NCBI GenBank assembly: GCA_903902705.1
Contig: CAIUVX010000021.1
Span: forward strand, 1-33,572
Reading direction: 5' to 3'
Source: an uncultured Methylococcales bacterium
GTDB taxonomy: Bacteria; Pseudomonadota; Gammaproteobacteria; Methylococcales; Methylomonadaceae
Length of the DNA: 33,572 nucleotides
How positions within the stretch are numbered: position 1 is the stretch's first letter; each line of letters opens with the position of its first letter. This document shows, piece by piece, positions 1 to 9,248 of this stretch. Both the position numbers and the translations under genes were made by a program. The notes under the pieces are model-generated. The model was given only the letters and a program-made list of their open reading frames with translations. It was not told the DNA's origin and ran no database searches.

Positions 1-72
<72 letters not shown>

Positions 73-128
73 CTACAAAAAAATGAACAAACCTATATTT
101 GTGTAGTCATCTCAATAAACAATTATTC

Positions 129-204
<76 letters not shown>

Positions 205-212
205 TGAATATC

Positions 213-243
213 AAAAGCCCCATTATTTAATGGGGCTTTTTTT
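213..243 (+). terminator. Intrinsic terminator of the tRNA-Phe pair
   Basis: The stem AGCCCCATTA/TAATGGGGCT is preceded by A residues and followed by a run of seven T residues. It lies 8 bp after the second tRNA and is a textbook Rho-independent terminator. Confidence 0.95.
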
Positions 244-344
244 ATGCCTACGGTATTTTGCATAAAGCACTTAACCATCCGTTTTACTCATCCTCTTAAT
301 TGCAGATAAATATCAGCTTGCTGAATCCATACTGATAGTTTATG

Positions 345-350
345 TATAAT
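345..350 (+). promoter_or_regulatory. Candidate -10 box upstream of mrcB
   Basis: A perfect TATAAT lies 41 bp before the mrcB start, downstream of the tRNA terminator. No good -35 is visible at 17 bp (TGAATC is the best). It fits a sigma-70 promoter for mrcB-lolA-rarA, but only the -10 is convincing. Confidence 0.45.
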
Positions 351-391
351 GTCCAAAGAACGCTTGAAAATGAAGTAGTGTAGAAAAGGCT

Positions 392-2755
392 ATGGCAGAC
401 AAAAGAAAACTCAGTTCTCGATATAATAAAACTAAAAAAGTAATAACAAAAAAAAAGCCATCGCATTGGTTTAGAAATAGTTTTTTGTTTTTATTGGTAA
501 TATCGATAGGATGCGGATTTATATTACTCAGTTATTTGAAATACTTAGATATTAACCTGCGTGAGCAATTTGAAGGTAAACGCTGGGCGATTCCTGCCAG
601 AGTGTATGCCGATCCAATGGAGCTTTATGCGGGGAATGGTTTGACGGCTGAAAAGTTTGAAGAACTACTAGGAATGCTGCATTATCGAAAAGATGCGCGA
701 CTTATTGCGGACGGCACTTATGCTAAAAATGGTTTTGACTTTAAAGTAAAAACTAGAAAATTTACCTTTCCAGAACAACAGCAACCGCAACAGAGTCTGC
801 TAATACAGGTATCATTTAGCGATACCGCTATCACTGCCATTCAGGATATCAATGAAAATAAAGCTATTTCAGTAATTCGCATGGATCCTGTGCAGATTGG
901 TAGCTTTTATCCAAAAATTAAAGAAGATCGCATACTTATTAAGCTGGAAGAAGCCCCTGACTATCTGATTAAGGGCTTGCTTGCCTCAGAAGACCGCGAT
1001 TTTTATCATCATTTTGGTGTATCACCACGCGGTATTATCAGAGCATTATTGGCAAATTATCGCGCAGGTAGCGCGGTACAAGGTGCAAGTACCATTACTC
1101 AGCAACTCATCAAAAACTTTTACCTAAGTTCTGAGCGCAGTTTAAAACGCAAAGTCAAAGAAGCATTGATGGCGTTGGTGTTAGAGCATCGCTACAGCAA
1201 AGATGAAATTCTGGAAGCGTATTTAAATGAAATTTACTTGGGTCAGGATGGCGGTAATGGCGTACATGGTTTTGGTTTAGCCAGTGAATTTTATTTTGGC
1301 AGTACATTAAAGGATTTACCCTTAGATCAGCAGGCGTTATTGGTGGCTATCGTTAGAGGTCCGTCTACTTATGATCCTAGACATTACCCTGACCGCGCCA
1401 TACAACGGCGTAATTTGGTATTGAGTGAGATGTTGAAAGAAGGTTACATCACCCAAACGCAGCAATTATCGGCAAGCGCGAAACCGTTAGGTGTAATCCC
1501 TAATGCCTATCGCTCAAATAATATTTACCCTGGTTTTCTTGAATTGGTCAGACGGCAATTAATTCAGGAATATCGCGAAGAAGATTTAACCTCTGAAGGG
1601 CTAAAGATTTTTACCACGTTGGATACCCAAATTCAGGAAACACTGGAAAAATCTGTTACCCAAAAATTAAAACAACTAGAGAAAACCACCTCCGCACGAA
1701 ATCTGGAATCAGCGGTCGTGGTAACGCACCGTGATAGCGGTGAAATTGCTGCCTTAACCAGTGGACGGCAAAATTTACCTTCTGGTTTTAATCGCGCTCT
1801 TGATGCAGTGCGTCCAATAGGTTCGTTGATTAAGCCTGTGGTTTATTTAACCGCCTTGGAATATCCCGAAAAATACACCATCACTACACCGATTAGTGAT
1901 AGGGCGATAACCGTACCCAGTAAGGATGGCGGTCCTGATTGGAGTCCAAAAAACTACGATCATAAAGAACACGGCACAGTTCCATTACATAAAGCGTTGG
2001 CTAAATCTTATAATTTAGCAGCCGTTCATGTTGGTATGGATGTTGGCATAGCCAGAACCGCTAAAACGCTACGCGACATGGGTGTTAGTAGAGAAGTTGA
2101 ACTATTTCCCTCGTTTTTGCTAGGCGCGGTGTCTTTAACGCCTATGGATGTTACGCAGGTATATCAAACTCTAGCAGGTGATGGTTTTTCAACCCCTATC
2201 AAAGCCATTAGAGCGGTAATTTCTGCTAGTGGTGAACGCTTACAAAGTTATCCTTTTATCGTTAAGCAAACGGTAGATCCTGGTGCGACCTATATTGTTA
2301 ATACCATTTTGCAAGAAGTAATGCTCGATGGCACAGGGCATTCTGCCTATAAAACCTTTCCTAAAGATTACGGTTTAGTGGGTAAAACAGGCACCACCAA
2401 TGACGCTAAAGATAGCTGGTTTGCAGGCTACACAGGCGATTATTTATCGGTGGTTTGGGTAGGTAGAGACGATAATAAGCCCATCGGTTTAACGGGTGGC
2501 GAAGGTGCGTTACAAGTGTGGATTTCGTTGATGAAGCAAATTTCAACCCAGCCCGTCACACTAGCACCACCTGACAATATTAAAATGCTCAGTGTTGATC
2601 CGTATAGCGGCTTATTAGCGACTAAAGCCTGTGGTGGTGGAAAACAATACCCTTACATTGAAGGTTCTGAACCAACGGCGCATTCCTCTTGTGAACCAGC
2701 CGTTGAGGAAGAACCCGAAGAGGAAGAAATTATTGAACCTCCTGTTATTAACTAA
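392..2755 (+). CDS. mrcB: Penicillin-binding protein 1B (bifunctional glycosyltransferase/transpeptidase)
   Basis: This class A PBP polymerises lipid II into glycan strands and cross-links them from the inner membrane, facing the periplasm. A basic cytoplasmic N-terminus (1-30) precedes one membrane segment (about 30-52) and a UB2H-like region starting near IPARVYADP (68-75). The GT51 domain has the catalytic glutamate in EDRDFYHHFG (E200) and a second glutamate near 257. The transpeptidase domain has all three motifs: SLIK (S478, K481), SYN (539-541) and KTGT (665-668). The C-terminus is an acidic, proline-containing tail. At 787 aa it has normal family length. The ATG at 392 is preceded by an AAAAGG Shine-Dalgarno. 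lolA follows after 24 bp, so an envelope-biogenesis operon is likely. UB2H favours PBP1B over PBP1A. Confidence 0.95.
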   Translation: MADKRKLSSRYNKTKKVITKKKPSHWFRNSFLFLLVISIGCGFILLSYLKYLDINLREQFEGKRWAIPARVYADPMELYAGNGLTAEKFEELLGMLHYRKDARLIADGTYAKNGFDFKVKTRKFTFPEQQQPQQSLLIQVSFSDTAITAIQDINENKAISVIRMDPVQIGSFYPKIKEDRILIKLEEAPDYLIKGLLASEDRDFYHHFGVSPRGIIRALLANYRAGSAVQGASTITQQLIKNFYLSSERSLKRKVKEALMALVLEHRYSKDEILEAYLNEIYLGQDGGNGVHGFGLASEFYFGSTLKDLPLDQQALLVAIVRGPSTYDPRHYPDRAIQRRNLVLSEMLKEGYITQTQQLSASAKPLGVIPNAYRSNNIYPGFLELVRRQLIQEYREEDLTSEGLKIFTTLDTQIQETLEKSVTQKLKQLEKTTSARNLESAVVVTHRDSGEIAALTSGRQNLPSGFNRALDAVRPIGSLIKPVVYLTALEYPEKYTITTPISDRAITVPSKDGGPDWSPKNYDHKEHGTVPLHKALAKSYNLAAVHVGMDVGIARTAKTLRDMGVSREVELFPSFLLGAVSLTPMDVTQVYQTLAGDGFSTPIKAIRAVISASGERLQSYPFIVKQTVDPGATYIVNTILQEVMLDGTGHSAYKTFPKDYGLVGKTGTTNDAKDSWFAGYTGDYLSVVWVGRDDNKPIGLTGGEGALQVWISLMKQISTQPVTLAPPDNIKMLSVDPYSGLLATKACGGGKQYPYIEGSEPTAHSSCEPAVEEEPEEEEIIEPPVIN

Positions 2756-2779
2756 ACAATTTTTATTATTGAGACTCTT

Positions 2780-3415
2780 ATGAACAAAACCAATTTCTTT
2801 GTTGCTGTGTTATTGACCTTGTTATCGTTGAGTAACATAGCTAACGCAGAAGAACAGCCAGTTGTGCAATTGAAAAATTTTTTATCCACCTCCAAATCAT
2901 TTTCGGCTGATTTTAAGCAAGTATTGATTAATGAGCTAGGTAATCCCGTACAAACTAGTTATGGGGTATTTTATCTGCAACGACCTGGTAAATTTCGCTG
3001 GAATTATGCCAAACCCTTTCAACAAGAAATTGTTTCCACTAGCGGAAAAGTTTGGTTTTATGATGTTGATTTGGAGCAGGTGACTATTAAAAAACTCGAT
3101 GAGTCGGTGGGTTCAACGCCCGCTCTGCTATTAAGTGGTCAAGTGTCATTGGAAGATAACTTTACTATGGAAGAACAGGGTACAGATGGTGATATGCAGT
3201 GGATTAAATTATTGCCTAAAAAGCAGGAAGGTAGCTTCAAATATGTCACCATCGGTTTGGAAAAAGGCAAATTAGCAGGTATGGAGTTAATGGACAATTT
3301 TGGGCAATTAACACGCATTTATTTTTCCAAAATTTTGCTCAATCCACCATTAAAATCTACCTTGTTTGACTTTACCCCACCTAAAGGCGTTGATGTTTTT
3401 TCTGAAGAGAAATAA
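2780..3415 (+). CDS. lolA: Outer-membrane lipoprotein carrier protein LolA
   Basis: LolA is the periplasmic chaperone that takes lipoproteins released by LolCDE to LolB at the outer membrane. The 211-aa product starts with a clear Sec signal peptide, cleaved after ANA near residue 23. The mature part has the LolA pattern: an early FSADFKQ motif, then GVFYLQRPGKFRWNY and a late FDFTPPKGVDVF end. Length is typical. The ATG at 2780 follows a modest GAG. rarA starts 8 bp after the stop, reproducing the lolA-rarA pair known from E. coli. The serS that follows there is absent here, where pssA comes next. Confidence 0.95.
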   Translation: MNKTNFFVAVLLTLLSLSNIANAEEQPVVQLKNFLSTSKSFSADFKQVLINELGNPVQTSYGVFYLQRPGKFRWNYAKPFQQEIVSTSGKVWFYDVDLEQVTIKKLDESVGSTPALLLSGQVSLEDNFTMEEQGTDGDMQWIKLLPKKQEGSFKYVTIGLEKGKLAGMELMDNFGQLTRIYFSKILLNPPLKSTLFDFTPPKGVDVFSEEK

Positions 3416-3423
3416 CCAAACCC

Positions 3424-4716
3424 ATGCTTAACGATTTAAGCAAACCCCTAGCGGATAGAATGCGCCCTAGGGTATTGAATGAGTATATCGGGCAAGCGCA
3501 TATTTTACAGCGGGGCAAACCGTTGTATGAGGCGATTAATTCAGGACGTTTGCATTCCATGATTTTCTGGGGACCTACTGGAACTGGAAAAACCACCTTA
3601 GCGCGATTGATTGCCCAACATTCCGATGCCCAATTTTTACCGCTATCGGCGGTATTATCAGGGGTTAAAGAAATCCGCGCCTCTGTCGATGAAGCCAAAA
3701 AAGTTAAGCAAGCCCACGGCAAAGCTACTGTCTTATTTGTCGATGAAGTCCATCGTTTTAATAAAGCCCAACAAGATGCTTTTTTACCCCATGTTGAAGA
3801 CGGCACGATTTATTTTGTTGGCGCAACCACCGAAAATCCTTCATTTGCATTGAATAACGCACTGTTATCGAGAGCTAGAGTTTATGTCTTAACGGCATTA
3901 ACTAGCGATGATTTATTGCAAGTGTTGAATAATGCCTTAATCGATCAACAACGCGGTTTCGGCGGTTTAATTATCGAAATAGCAGAGGAGATTAAACAAC
4001 AATTTGCCGATGCCGCAGATGGTGATGCCAGAAAGCTACTGAACTTATTGGAAATAGCCGTTGAGCTTGCCGCCGCCCATAATAGCTCCGTCATCAATGA
4101 AGCTATCAGCAAAGAAGTGTTATTCGGTAGCATCAGACGTTTTGATAATCACGGCGAAGAATTTCACAATCAGATTTCTGCACTGCATAAATCAGTACGC
4201 GGTAGCTCTCCCGATGCGTCATTGTATTGGTTATGTCGTATGATAGATGGCGGCTGTGATTTATCTTATTTAGCCAGACGCATTGTTAGAATGGCATCCG
4301 AAGACATTGGCAATGCCGACCCCAGAGGTTTACAGCTTGCGTTGAATGCGTGGCAAGTTCAAGAACGCTTAGGCAGTCCAGAAGGTGAATTAGCTCTCGC
4401 CCAAGCAGTCATCTATTTAGCCTCTGCGCCCAAAAGTAATGCGGTTTACAAAGCCTATAATTCCGCTATGAGTCATGTTAAACACACAGGCAGCCTAGCT
4501 GTCCCTGTACATTTACGCAACGCGCCGACTAAACTGATGAAATCATTAGATTATGGCAAAACCTATCGCTATCCACACGATGAACCAGACGCTTACGCGG
4601 CAGGTGAAAATTATTTTCCAGACGATCTGATTGGCACTGAATACTATCAGCCCGTAGACCGAGGCTTAGAAATTAAAATCAAAGAAAAACTAAGACACTT
4701 AAAATCGTTAGGATAG
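3424..4716 (+). CDS. rarA: Replication-associated recombination protein A (AAA+ ATPase, MgsA/RarA)
   Basis: RarA is a clamp-loader-related AAA+ ATPase that acts at stalled replication forks and on single-stranded DNA ends in the cytoplasm. The N-terminal RMRPRVLNEYIGQ block is the usual family start. Walker A is GPTGTGKT (50-57), Walker B is VLFVDE (103-108), and a sensor-1 region GATTENPS (133-140) follows. The C-terminal half matches the tetramerisation region (EDIGNADPRGLQ, later YRYPHDEPDAYAAGENYFPD). At 430 aa it is close to the family norm. It lies 8 bp after lolA and is probably cotranscribed with it. No serS follows, so the E. coli order is only partly kept. Confidence 0.95.
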   Translation: MLNDLSKPLADRMRPRVLNEYIGQAHILQRGKPLYEAINSGRLHSMIFWGPTGTGKTTLARLIAQHSDAQFLPLSAVLSGVKEIRASVDEAKKVKQAHGKATVLFVDEVHRFNKAQQDAFLPHVEDGTIYFVGATTENPSFALNNALLSRARVYVLTALTSDDLLQVLNNALIDQQRGFGGLIIEIAEEIKQQFADAADGDARKLLNLLEIAVELAAAHNSSVINEAISKEVLFGSIRRFDNHGEEFHNQISALHKSVRGSSPDASLYWLCRMIDGGCDLSYLARRIVRMASEDIGNADPRGLQLALNAWQVQERLGSPEGELALAQAVIYLASAPKSNAVYKAYNSAMSHVKHTGSLAVPVHLRNAPTKLMKSLDYGKTYRYPHDEPDAYAAGENYFPDDLIGTEYYQPVDRGLEIKIKEKLRHLKSLG

Positions 4717-4811
4717 GAAATTCTTTGCAAGCAAAGCCTGCCATTTTGAACAATTAAAACGTGATTTTTCGTGCCTTTCGTGGACGATATAAATCGTGCG
4801 TAGTATCAGGG

Positions 4812-4820
4812 TGTTATAAT
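4812..4820 (+). promoter_or_regulatory. Extended -10 promoter element for pssA
   Basis: TGTTATAAT (TG-N-TATAAT) is a perfect extended -10 located 41 bp before the pssA start in the 145-bp gap after rarA. No good -35 is visible, which extended -10 promoters tolerate. It suggests pssA and the genes after it form a transcription unit separate from mrcB-lolA-rarA. Confidence 0.6.
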
Positions 4821-4861
4821 CCAATAGACTGTTTTTTTACTGTAAATAAGGACTTAAACGT

Positions 4862-5605
4862 ATGACTACTGAAAAACCAACCATTCGCCGCCGTCGTGGT
4901 ATTTATTTACTACCCAATTTATTTACCACTGGCGCGTTATTTGCGGGTTTCTACGCCATTACTTCCGCTATCGGTGGGCGTTATGAAACGGCCGTTATTT
5001 CGATTTTTGTGGCAATGATTTTAGACGGCTTAGATGGGCGTGTCGCACGCCTCACTAATACCCAAAGTGAATTCGGAGCGCAATACGATAGCCTATCCGA
5101 TATGCTCTCTTTTGGGGTTGCGCCCGCCTTAGTGATGTATTTATTTGCTTTTTCTACTCTGGGAAAAGTAGGACTATTTGCCGCTTTTGTACATACCGCA
5201 GGCGGTGCATTACGGTTAGCGCGTTTTAATACCCAACTGCATACTGCCGATAAACGCTATTTTCAAGGCTTACCCAGCCCAGCGGCGGCGGCTATTCCAG
5301 CGGGATTTATCTGGATATGTATCGAGTATAACTACGATATGGCAATCTTCAAATATGTCGCCTTGCTACTTATCATCAGCAGCGGCTTGTTAATGGTCAG
5401 TAACTTTCGTTATTCCAGTTTTAAAGAAATCGATTTTAAAGGCAAAGTACCGTTTATTGTCGCCATTACCGTTATGCTCGGTATCGCATTTGTTATGGCA
5501 CAACCGCAAACTATGCTATTTTTATTATTTTTAGCTTATGCAATTTCAGGCCCTGTGGTCACTTTAATTATGCGTAGACGCAAATGGCAAGCACGCAAAT
5601 CGTAA
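4862..5605 (+). CDS. pssA: CDP-diacylglycerol--serine O-phosphatidyltransferase (membrane type)
   Basis: The enzyme makes phosphatidylserine from CDP-diacylglycerol and serine, the first committed step to phosphatidylethanolamine, in the inner membrane. The CDP-alcohol phosphotransferase signature D-G-x2-A-R-x8-G-x3-D-x3-D is complete (D58, G59, A62, R63, G72, D76, D80). A basic N-terminus (RRRR) is followed by several hydrophobic segments across 247 aa, as in the integral-membrane subtype and unlike the soluble E. coli PssA. LPNLFTTGALFAGFYAI near the start is characteristic of the serine transferase branch. An extended -10 element lies upstream. A phosphatidylglycerophosphate synthase is less likely given that N-terminal block. 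Confidence 0.9.
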   Translation: MTTEKPTIRRRRGIYLLPNLFTTGALFAGFYAITSAIGGRYETAVISIFVAMILDGLDGRVARLTNTQSEFGAQYDSLSDMLSFGVAPALVMYLFAFSTLGKVGLFAAFVHTAGGALRLARFNTQLHTADKRYFQGLPSPAAAAIPAGFIWICIEYNYDMAIFKYVALLLIISSGLLMVSNFRYSSFKEIDFKGKVPFIVAITVMLGIAFVMAQPQTMLFLLFLAYAISGPVVTLIMRRRKWQARKS

Positions 5606-5657
5606 CACTACCGCCTTATTTTTTCGCACCTAACAAACACACTACGCATCGAAACTT

Positions 5658-7103
5658 ATGGAACTATTAAACCTAACAAAACAAGCCATTCTCGCCCCTG
5701 CTGGTTTACAAGAGCATGATATTGAGAAAATTTTCGCTCAACTTTACAGCTCTTCCGCTGATTTGGTGGACATCTATTTTCAATCCAGTCATTCTGAATC
5801 ATGGGTGATGGAAGGCGGCATCATTAAAGAAGGCAGTCACAGCATCGAACAAGGTGCGGGGGTTCGTGCGGTAATGGGTGAAAAAACAGGCTTTGCTTAC
5901 AGCGACCGTCTTGAATTGCCCGTATTATTGGAAGCAGCTAATAATGTTAAAGCTATAGTACGGCAAGGACAACAAGCGCAAATTGGTTTAATTACCCATA
6001 CTCCTCCATCTATTGCACACTACTACGCACCGCTTAATCCGCTAAAATCGCTAACCGATGAACAAAAAATCACGCTACTCAAAAAAGTCGATAGTGAAAC
6101 CCGCAAACTCGATAGTCGCATAGAAGAAGTTATTGTGAGTCTAAGTGGCGTTTATGAACATATCCTGATTGCCAATCAAGACGGCTCATTACTTGCCGAT
6201 GTACGTCCTTTAGTGCGCATGAATGTCAGTGTGATTGTGGTTGATAATGGCAAACGTGAACAAGGGAGCATGGGTGGTGGCGGTCGTTGTGATTACAACT
6301 GTTTCATCGACCAAGACACTGCAATCGGTTATGGACGTGAAGCGGTCAGAGTCGCCTTAGTCAATTTAGAAGCCGATGAAGCCCCCGCAGGTAATATGCC
6401 TGTCGTATTAGGCTCTGGTTGGCCTGGAATTTTATTACATGAAGCCATCGGTCATGGCTTAGAAGGTGATTTTAATCGTAAAGGTACATCTGCATTTAGT
6501 GGGCGAGTCGGTGAGCGTGTTGCCTCTGATCTTTGCACCGTGGTTGATGACGGTACACTGTCAGGACGGCGCGGCTCACTCAGTATTGATGACGAAGGCA
6601 CCGCCAGCGAAAATACGGTGTTGATTGAAAATGGCATTCTCAAAGGTTATATGCAGGACAAGCTCAATGCTCGTTTAATGGGCGTTAAGCTAACAGGCAA
6701 TGGTCGTCGTGAATCTTACGCCCATTTGCCCATGCCACGGATGACTAACACCTATATGTTGGCAGGTCAAAGCGATCCCGAAGAGATTATTAAATCGGTG
6801 AAAAAAGGCTTGTATGCGCGTAATTTTTCAGGTGGACAAGTCGATATAACTTCAGGAAAATTTGTGTTTTCTGCCAGTGAAGCCTATTTAATTGAAGATG
6901 GCAAAATTACCCGCCCCGTCAAAGGCGCGACCTTAATCGGCAATGGCCCTGATGTATTGACTAAAGTATCAATGGTCGGCAATGACTTAGCACTCGATTC
7001 AGGCGTAGGTACTTGTGGCAAAGAAGGGCAAAGTGTCCCTGTCGGTGTCGGTCAACCTACTCTAAAAATTGATAGTATGACGGTGGGCGGCACGAGTGTT
7101 TAA
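5658..7103 (+). CDS. tldD: Metalloprotease TldD
   Basis: TldD is the catalytic subunit of the TldD/TldE (PmbA) heterodimeric zinc protease, known from E. coli for microcin B17 maturation and CcdA degradation. The 481-aa protein carries the HExxxH zinc motif at 261-266 (HEAIGH), which TldE lacks, in the context [20 protein letters not shown]. The glycine-rich C-terminal part ([20 protein letters not shown]) matches the family. The ATG at 5658 has only a weak Shine-Dalgarno. The partner gene pmbA/tldE is not in the window and should lie elsewhere. purD follows after 76 bp. Confidence 0.95.
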   Translation: MELLNLTKQAILAPAGLQEHDIEKIFAQLYSSSADLVDIYFQSSHSESWVMEGGIIKEGSHSIEQGAGVRAVMGEKTGFAYSDRLELPVLLEAANNVKAIVRQGQQAQIGLITHTPPSIAHYYAPLNPLKSLTDEQKITLLKKVDSETRKLDSRIEEVIVSLSGVYEHILIANQDGSLLADVRPLVRMNVSVIVVDNGKREQGSMGGGGRCDYNCFIDQDTAIGYGREAVRVALVNLEADEAPAGNMPVVLGSGWPGILLHEAIGHGLEGDFNRKGTSAFSGRVGERVASDLCTVVDDGTLSGRRGSLSIDDEGTASENTVLIENGILKGYMQDKLNARLMGVKLTGNGRRESYAHLPMPRMTNTYMLAGQSDPEEIIKSVKKGLYARNFSGGQVDITSGKFVFSASEAYLIEDGKITRPVKGATLIGNGPDVLTKVSMVGNDLALDSGVGTCGKEGQSVPVGVGQPTLKIDSMTVGGTSV

Positions 7104-7179
7104 TCGCCTAATCATGCCTTAAATATTGGCTTTCGACCCTCAAGCCAATCCACAATAACTCTATTTACGAGACTTGCTT

Positions 7180-8454
7180 ATGAAAATCCTCATCGTCGGT
7201 AACGGTGGTCGTGAACACGCCCTCGCGTGGAAAGTTAAACAATCGGCTAAGGTCGAAAAAGTATTTGTCGCACCAGGTAATGCAGGCACAGCACTCGAAG
7301 CCTCTGTGGAAAATGTTGCTATTGCAGTAGACGATATAGCAGGTTTATTGGCATTCGCTCAACAACAGGCGATTGATTTAACCATCATAGGGCCTGAAAT
7401 TCCGTTAGTGTTAGGCATTGTTGATAGTTTTCAACAAGCGGGATTAGCGTGTTTTGGTCCATCGGCTCAAGCGGCACAATTGGAAGGTTCAAAAACCTTT
7501 TGCAAAGATTTTATGATTCGCCACCACATTCCAACAGCAAGCTATCAAAGTTTCACCGATCAGCAACAAGCCATTGCTTACATTGAGCAACACGGCGCAC
7601 CTATCGTGGTTAAAGCCGATGGTTTAGCCGCTGGTAAAGGTGTGATTGTTGCCCAAACGGAAGCAGAAGCCATTGCCGCCGTTGAAGATATGTTATCGGG
7701 CAATGGTTTTGGTGAGGCAGGTCATCGTGTCGTCATTGAAGAATTTTTACACGGTGAAGAAGCCAGTTTTATTGTCATCGCCGATGGACAACACGCGCTA
7801 CCTATGGCAACGTCTCAAGATCACAAAGCCCGCGATAATGGTGATAAAGGCCCGAATACGGGCGGTATGGGTGCTTATTCACCCGCCCCCATTGTCACGC
7901 CTGAAATTCATCAGCGGGTGATGCGTGATGTTATCGAACCGACTCTAAAAGGTATGGCAGCAGACGGTTTGCCTTATACAGGTTTTTTGTACGCGGGTTT
8001 AATGATTACACCCGATGGTAACATTAAAGTGCTGGAATATAACTGCCGTTTTGGCGATCCTGAAACTCAACCGATTATGATGCGTTTAAAAAGTGATTTA
8101 GTGGAACTATGCCTAGCCGCTTTGGCAGGTAATCTCGATACTATTCACACCGATTGGGATGAACGTGTTGCTTTAGGTGTGGTGTTAGCCGCTGGCGGTT
8201 ATCCTGATGCTTATCAAAGCGGAGCAATTATTTCTGGTTTACCTGCCGTTGATGATGAAAACAGCAAAGTATTTCATGCAGGCACAAAGCAAGTCGGAGA
8301 TGATATAGTTACCGCAGGGGGTAGAGTGTTATGCGCGTGTGCCTTGGGTGATGATATTCAAACAGCACAAAAAAATGCTTACACACTTGCCAATAAAATT
8401 GATTGGAATGGAATTTACTACCGCACCGATATTGGTTTTAAAGCCATTAAATAA
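7180..8454 (+). CDS. purD: Phosphoribosylamine--glycine ligase (GAR synthetase)
   Basis: PurD performs the second step of de novo purine synthesis, joining glycine to 5-phosphoribosylamine with ATP in the cytoplasm. The start GNGGREHALAWK is the N-terminal signature. KADGLAAGKGV belongs to the ATP-grasp fold, and EYNCRFGDPETQ forms part of the metal/ATP site. At 424 aa the length is normal. The ATG at 7180 is preferred over an in-frame TTG at 7174 because family members begin MKxLIVGxGGREHA. purH is not adjacent. The acyltransferase gene follows 17 bp later on the same strand. Confidence 0.95.
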   Translation: MKILIVGNGGREHALAWKVKQSAKVEKVFVAPGNAGTALEASVENVAIAVDDIAGLLAFAQQQAIDLTIIGPEIPLVLGIVDSFQQAGLACFGPSAQAAQLEGSKTFCKDFMIRHHIPTASYQSFTDQQQAIAYIEQHGAPIVVKADGLAAGKGVIVAQTEAEAIAAVEDMLSGNGFGEAGHRVVIEEFLHGEEASFIVIADGQHALPMATSQDHKARDNGDKGPNTGGMGAYSPAPIVTPEIHQRVMRDVIEPTLKGMAADGLPYTGFLYAGLMITPDGNIKVLEYNCRFGDPETQPIMMRLKSDLVELCLAALAGNLDTIHTDWDERVALGVVLAAGGYPDAYQSGAIISGLPAVDDENSKVFHAGTKQVGDDIVTAGGRVLCACALGDDIQTAQKNAYTLANKIDWNGIYYRTDIGFKAIK

Positions 8455-8471
8455 GCGATGCTCTCAACCTT

Positions 8472-9173
8472 ATGAGTATTCTTGATGCTTTCAACTACTA
8501 TTTTGAAATGGTAGCCGTCGATTCGGAGGAGCTTAAACAAGAAGTTTATAAATTACGTTATCAAGTTTATTGTCTTGAAAAAGACTTTGAAAATCCCGAA
8601 CAACATACTGACGGTTTAGAATATGACGAATATGATGAACATTCTTGTCATTATCTAATTCGTCATCGTGCGACCGACAGTTACATGGCAACCACTCGCC
8701 TTATTTTGCCGAATAGACATCCATTTCCCATAGAAGCCAATAGTCAAATTGATACCAAGCTAGTAAAGAACATAAACCGCACTAACTTAGCTGAATTGTC
8801 ACGGTTTTGTGTCTCGAAACAATTTAGGCGACGCGCCACTGAACGGGACTTAATCACCACTAATGATACAGATGAGAGCCGTTCACCGAGAGGTAAACAC
8901 AGTTCTGCCAGCATTACCCTGTCATTATTTGCCTGTGCGGTTCAAATGAGTTCGGATCATAACATTCTCTACTGGTATGCGATTATGGAACCCGCGTTAA
9001 AGCGGGTTTTTTCAGCAATGGGGATATATTTTGTTGAAGTAGGTCCTTTGGTCGAATATCACGGAATGCGTGTACCCTGCGTGATTAAAGTGACTGATCT
9101 TCTGATCTCTGTCGCCGAAAAAGACATAGATTATTGGGCTATGGTCACAAAAAATGGACAGATTTTATTATAA
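8472..9173 (+). CDS. PEP-CTERM/exosortase system-associated acyltransferase
   Basis: The 233-aa protein resembles the acyltransferases that accompany exosortase/PEP-CTERM loci and that are distantly related to AHL synthases and N-acyl amino acid synthases (GNAT-like fold). Visible family features are YKLRYQVYCLEKDFE near residues 27-41, an acidic EYDEYDEHSCHYLIRH stretch, the ATTRLILP strand, AELSRFCVSK, and a C-terminal YWYAIMEPALKRVFSAMGI segment. The substrate is unknown. It lies 17 bp after purD, with no clear Shine-Dalgarno, so translation may depend on purD. No exosortase or PEP-CTERM protein is in the window. A terminator-like hairpin lies inside the coding region at 8989-9012. Confidence 0.8.
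   Translation: MSILDAFNYYFEMVAVDSEELKQEVYKLRYQVYCLEKDFENPEQHTDGLEYDEYDEHSCHYLIRHRATDSYMATTRLILPNRHPFPIEANSQIDTKLVKNINRTNLAELSRFCVSKQFRRRATERDLITTNDTDESRSPRGKHSSASITLSLFACAVQMSSDHNILYWYAIMEPALKRVFSAMGIYFVEVGPLVEYHGMRVPCVIKVTDLLISVAEKDIDYWAMVTKNGQILL
8989..9012 (+). other. Terminator-like hairpin inside the acyltransferase gene
   Basis: AACCCGC (8989-8995) and GCGGGTT (9002-9008) form a 7-bp stem with a GTTAAA loop, followed directly by further T residues to 9012. This has the shape of an intrinsic terminator on the sense strand, although it encodes residues around EPALKRVFS that fit the protein family. It may attenuate the transcript or simply reflect codon choice. Confidence 0.5.
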
Positions 9174-9212
9174 CTGAGGGGTAATGGGTTAAACCTGATT
9201 ATAGCAATATTA

Positions 9213-9246
9213 ATGACTGCCAGTCCTTTAAAGGACTGGCAGTCAT
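9213..9246. terminator. Perfect 34-bp palindrome between convergent genes (probable bidirectional terminator)
   Basis: Two 17-base arms meet with no spacer (left arm 9213-9229, right arm 9230-9246). The palindrome lies 40 bp after the acyltransferase stop and 2 bp from the stop of the TonB-receptor gene on the other strand. There is no long T tract on either side beyond the TTTAAA centre. Position and symmetry favour a shared terminator or transcript-end stabiliser for both strands. Confidence 0.7.
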
Positions 9247-9248
9247 GC

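Noticed and set aside
3381-3806. Open frame of 141 codons on the minus strand across the lolA end and rarA start
   Set aside because: It lies antisense to rarA, which has intact AAA+ motifs, and its predicted product is unlike any family I recognise.
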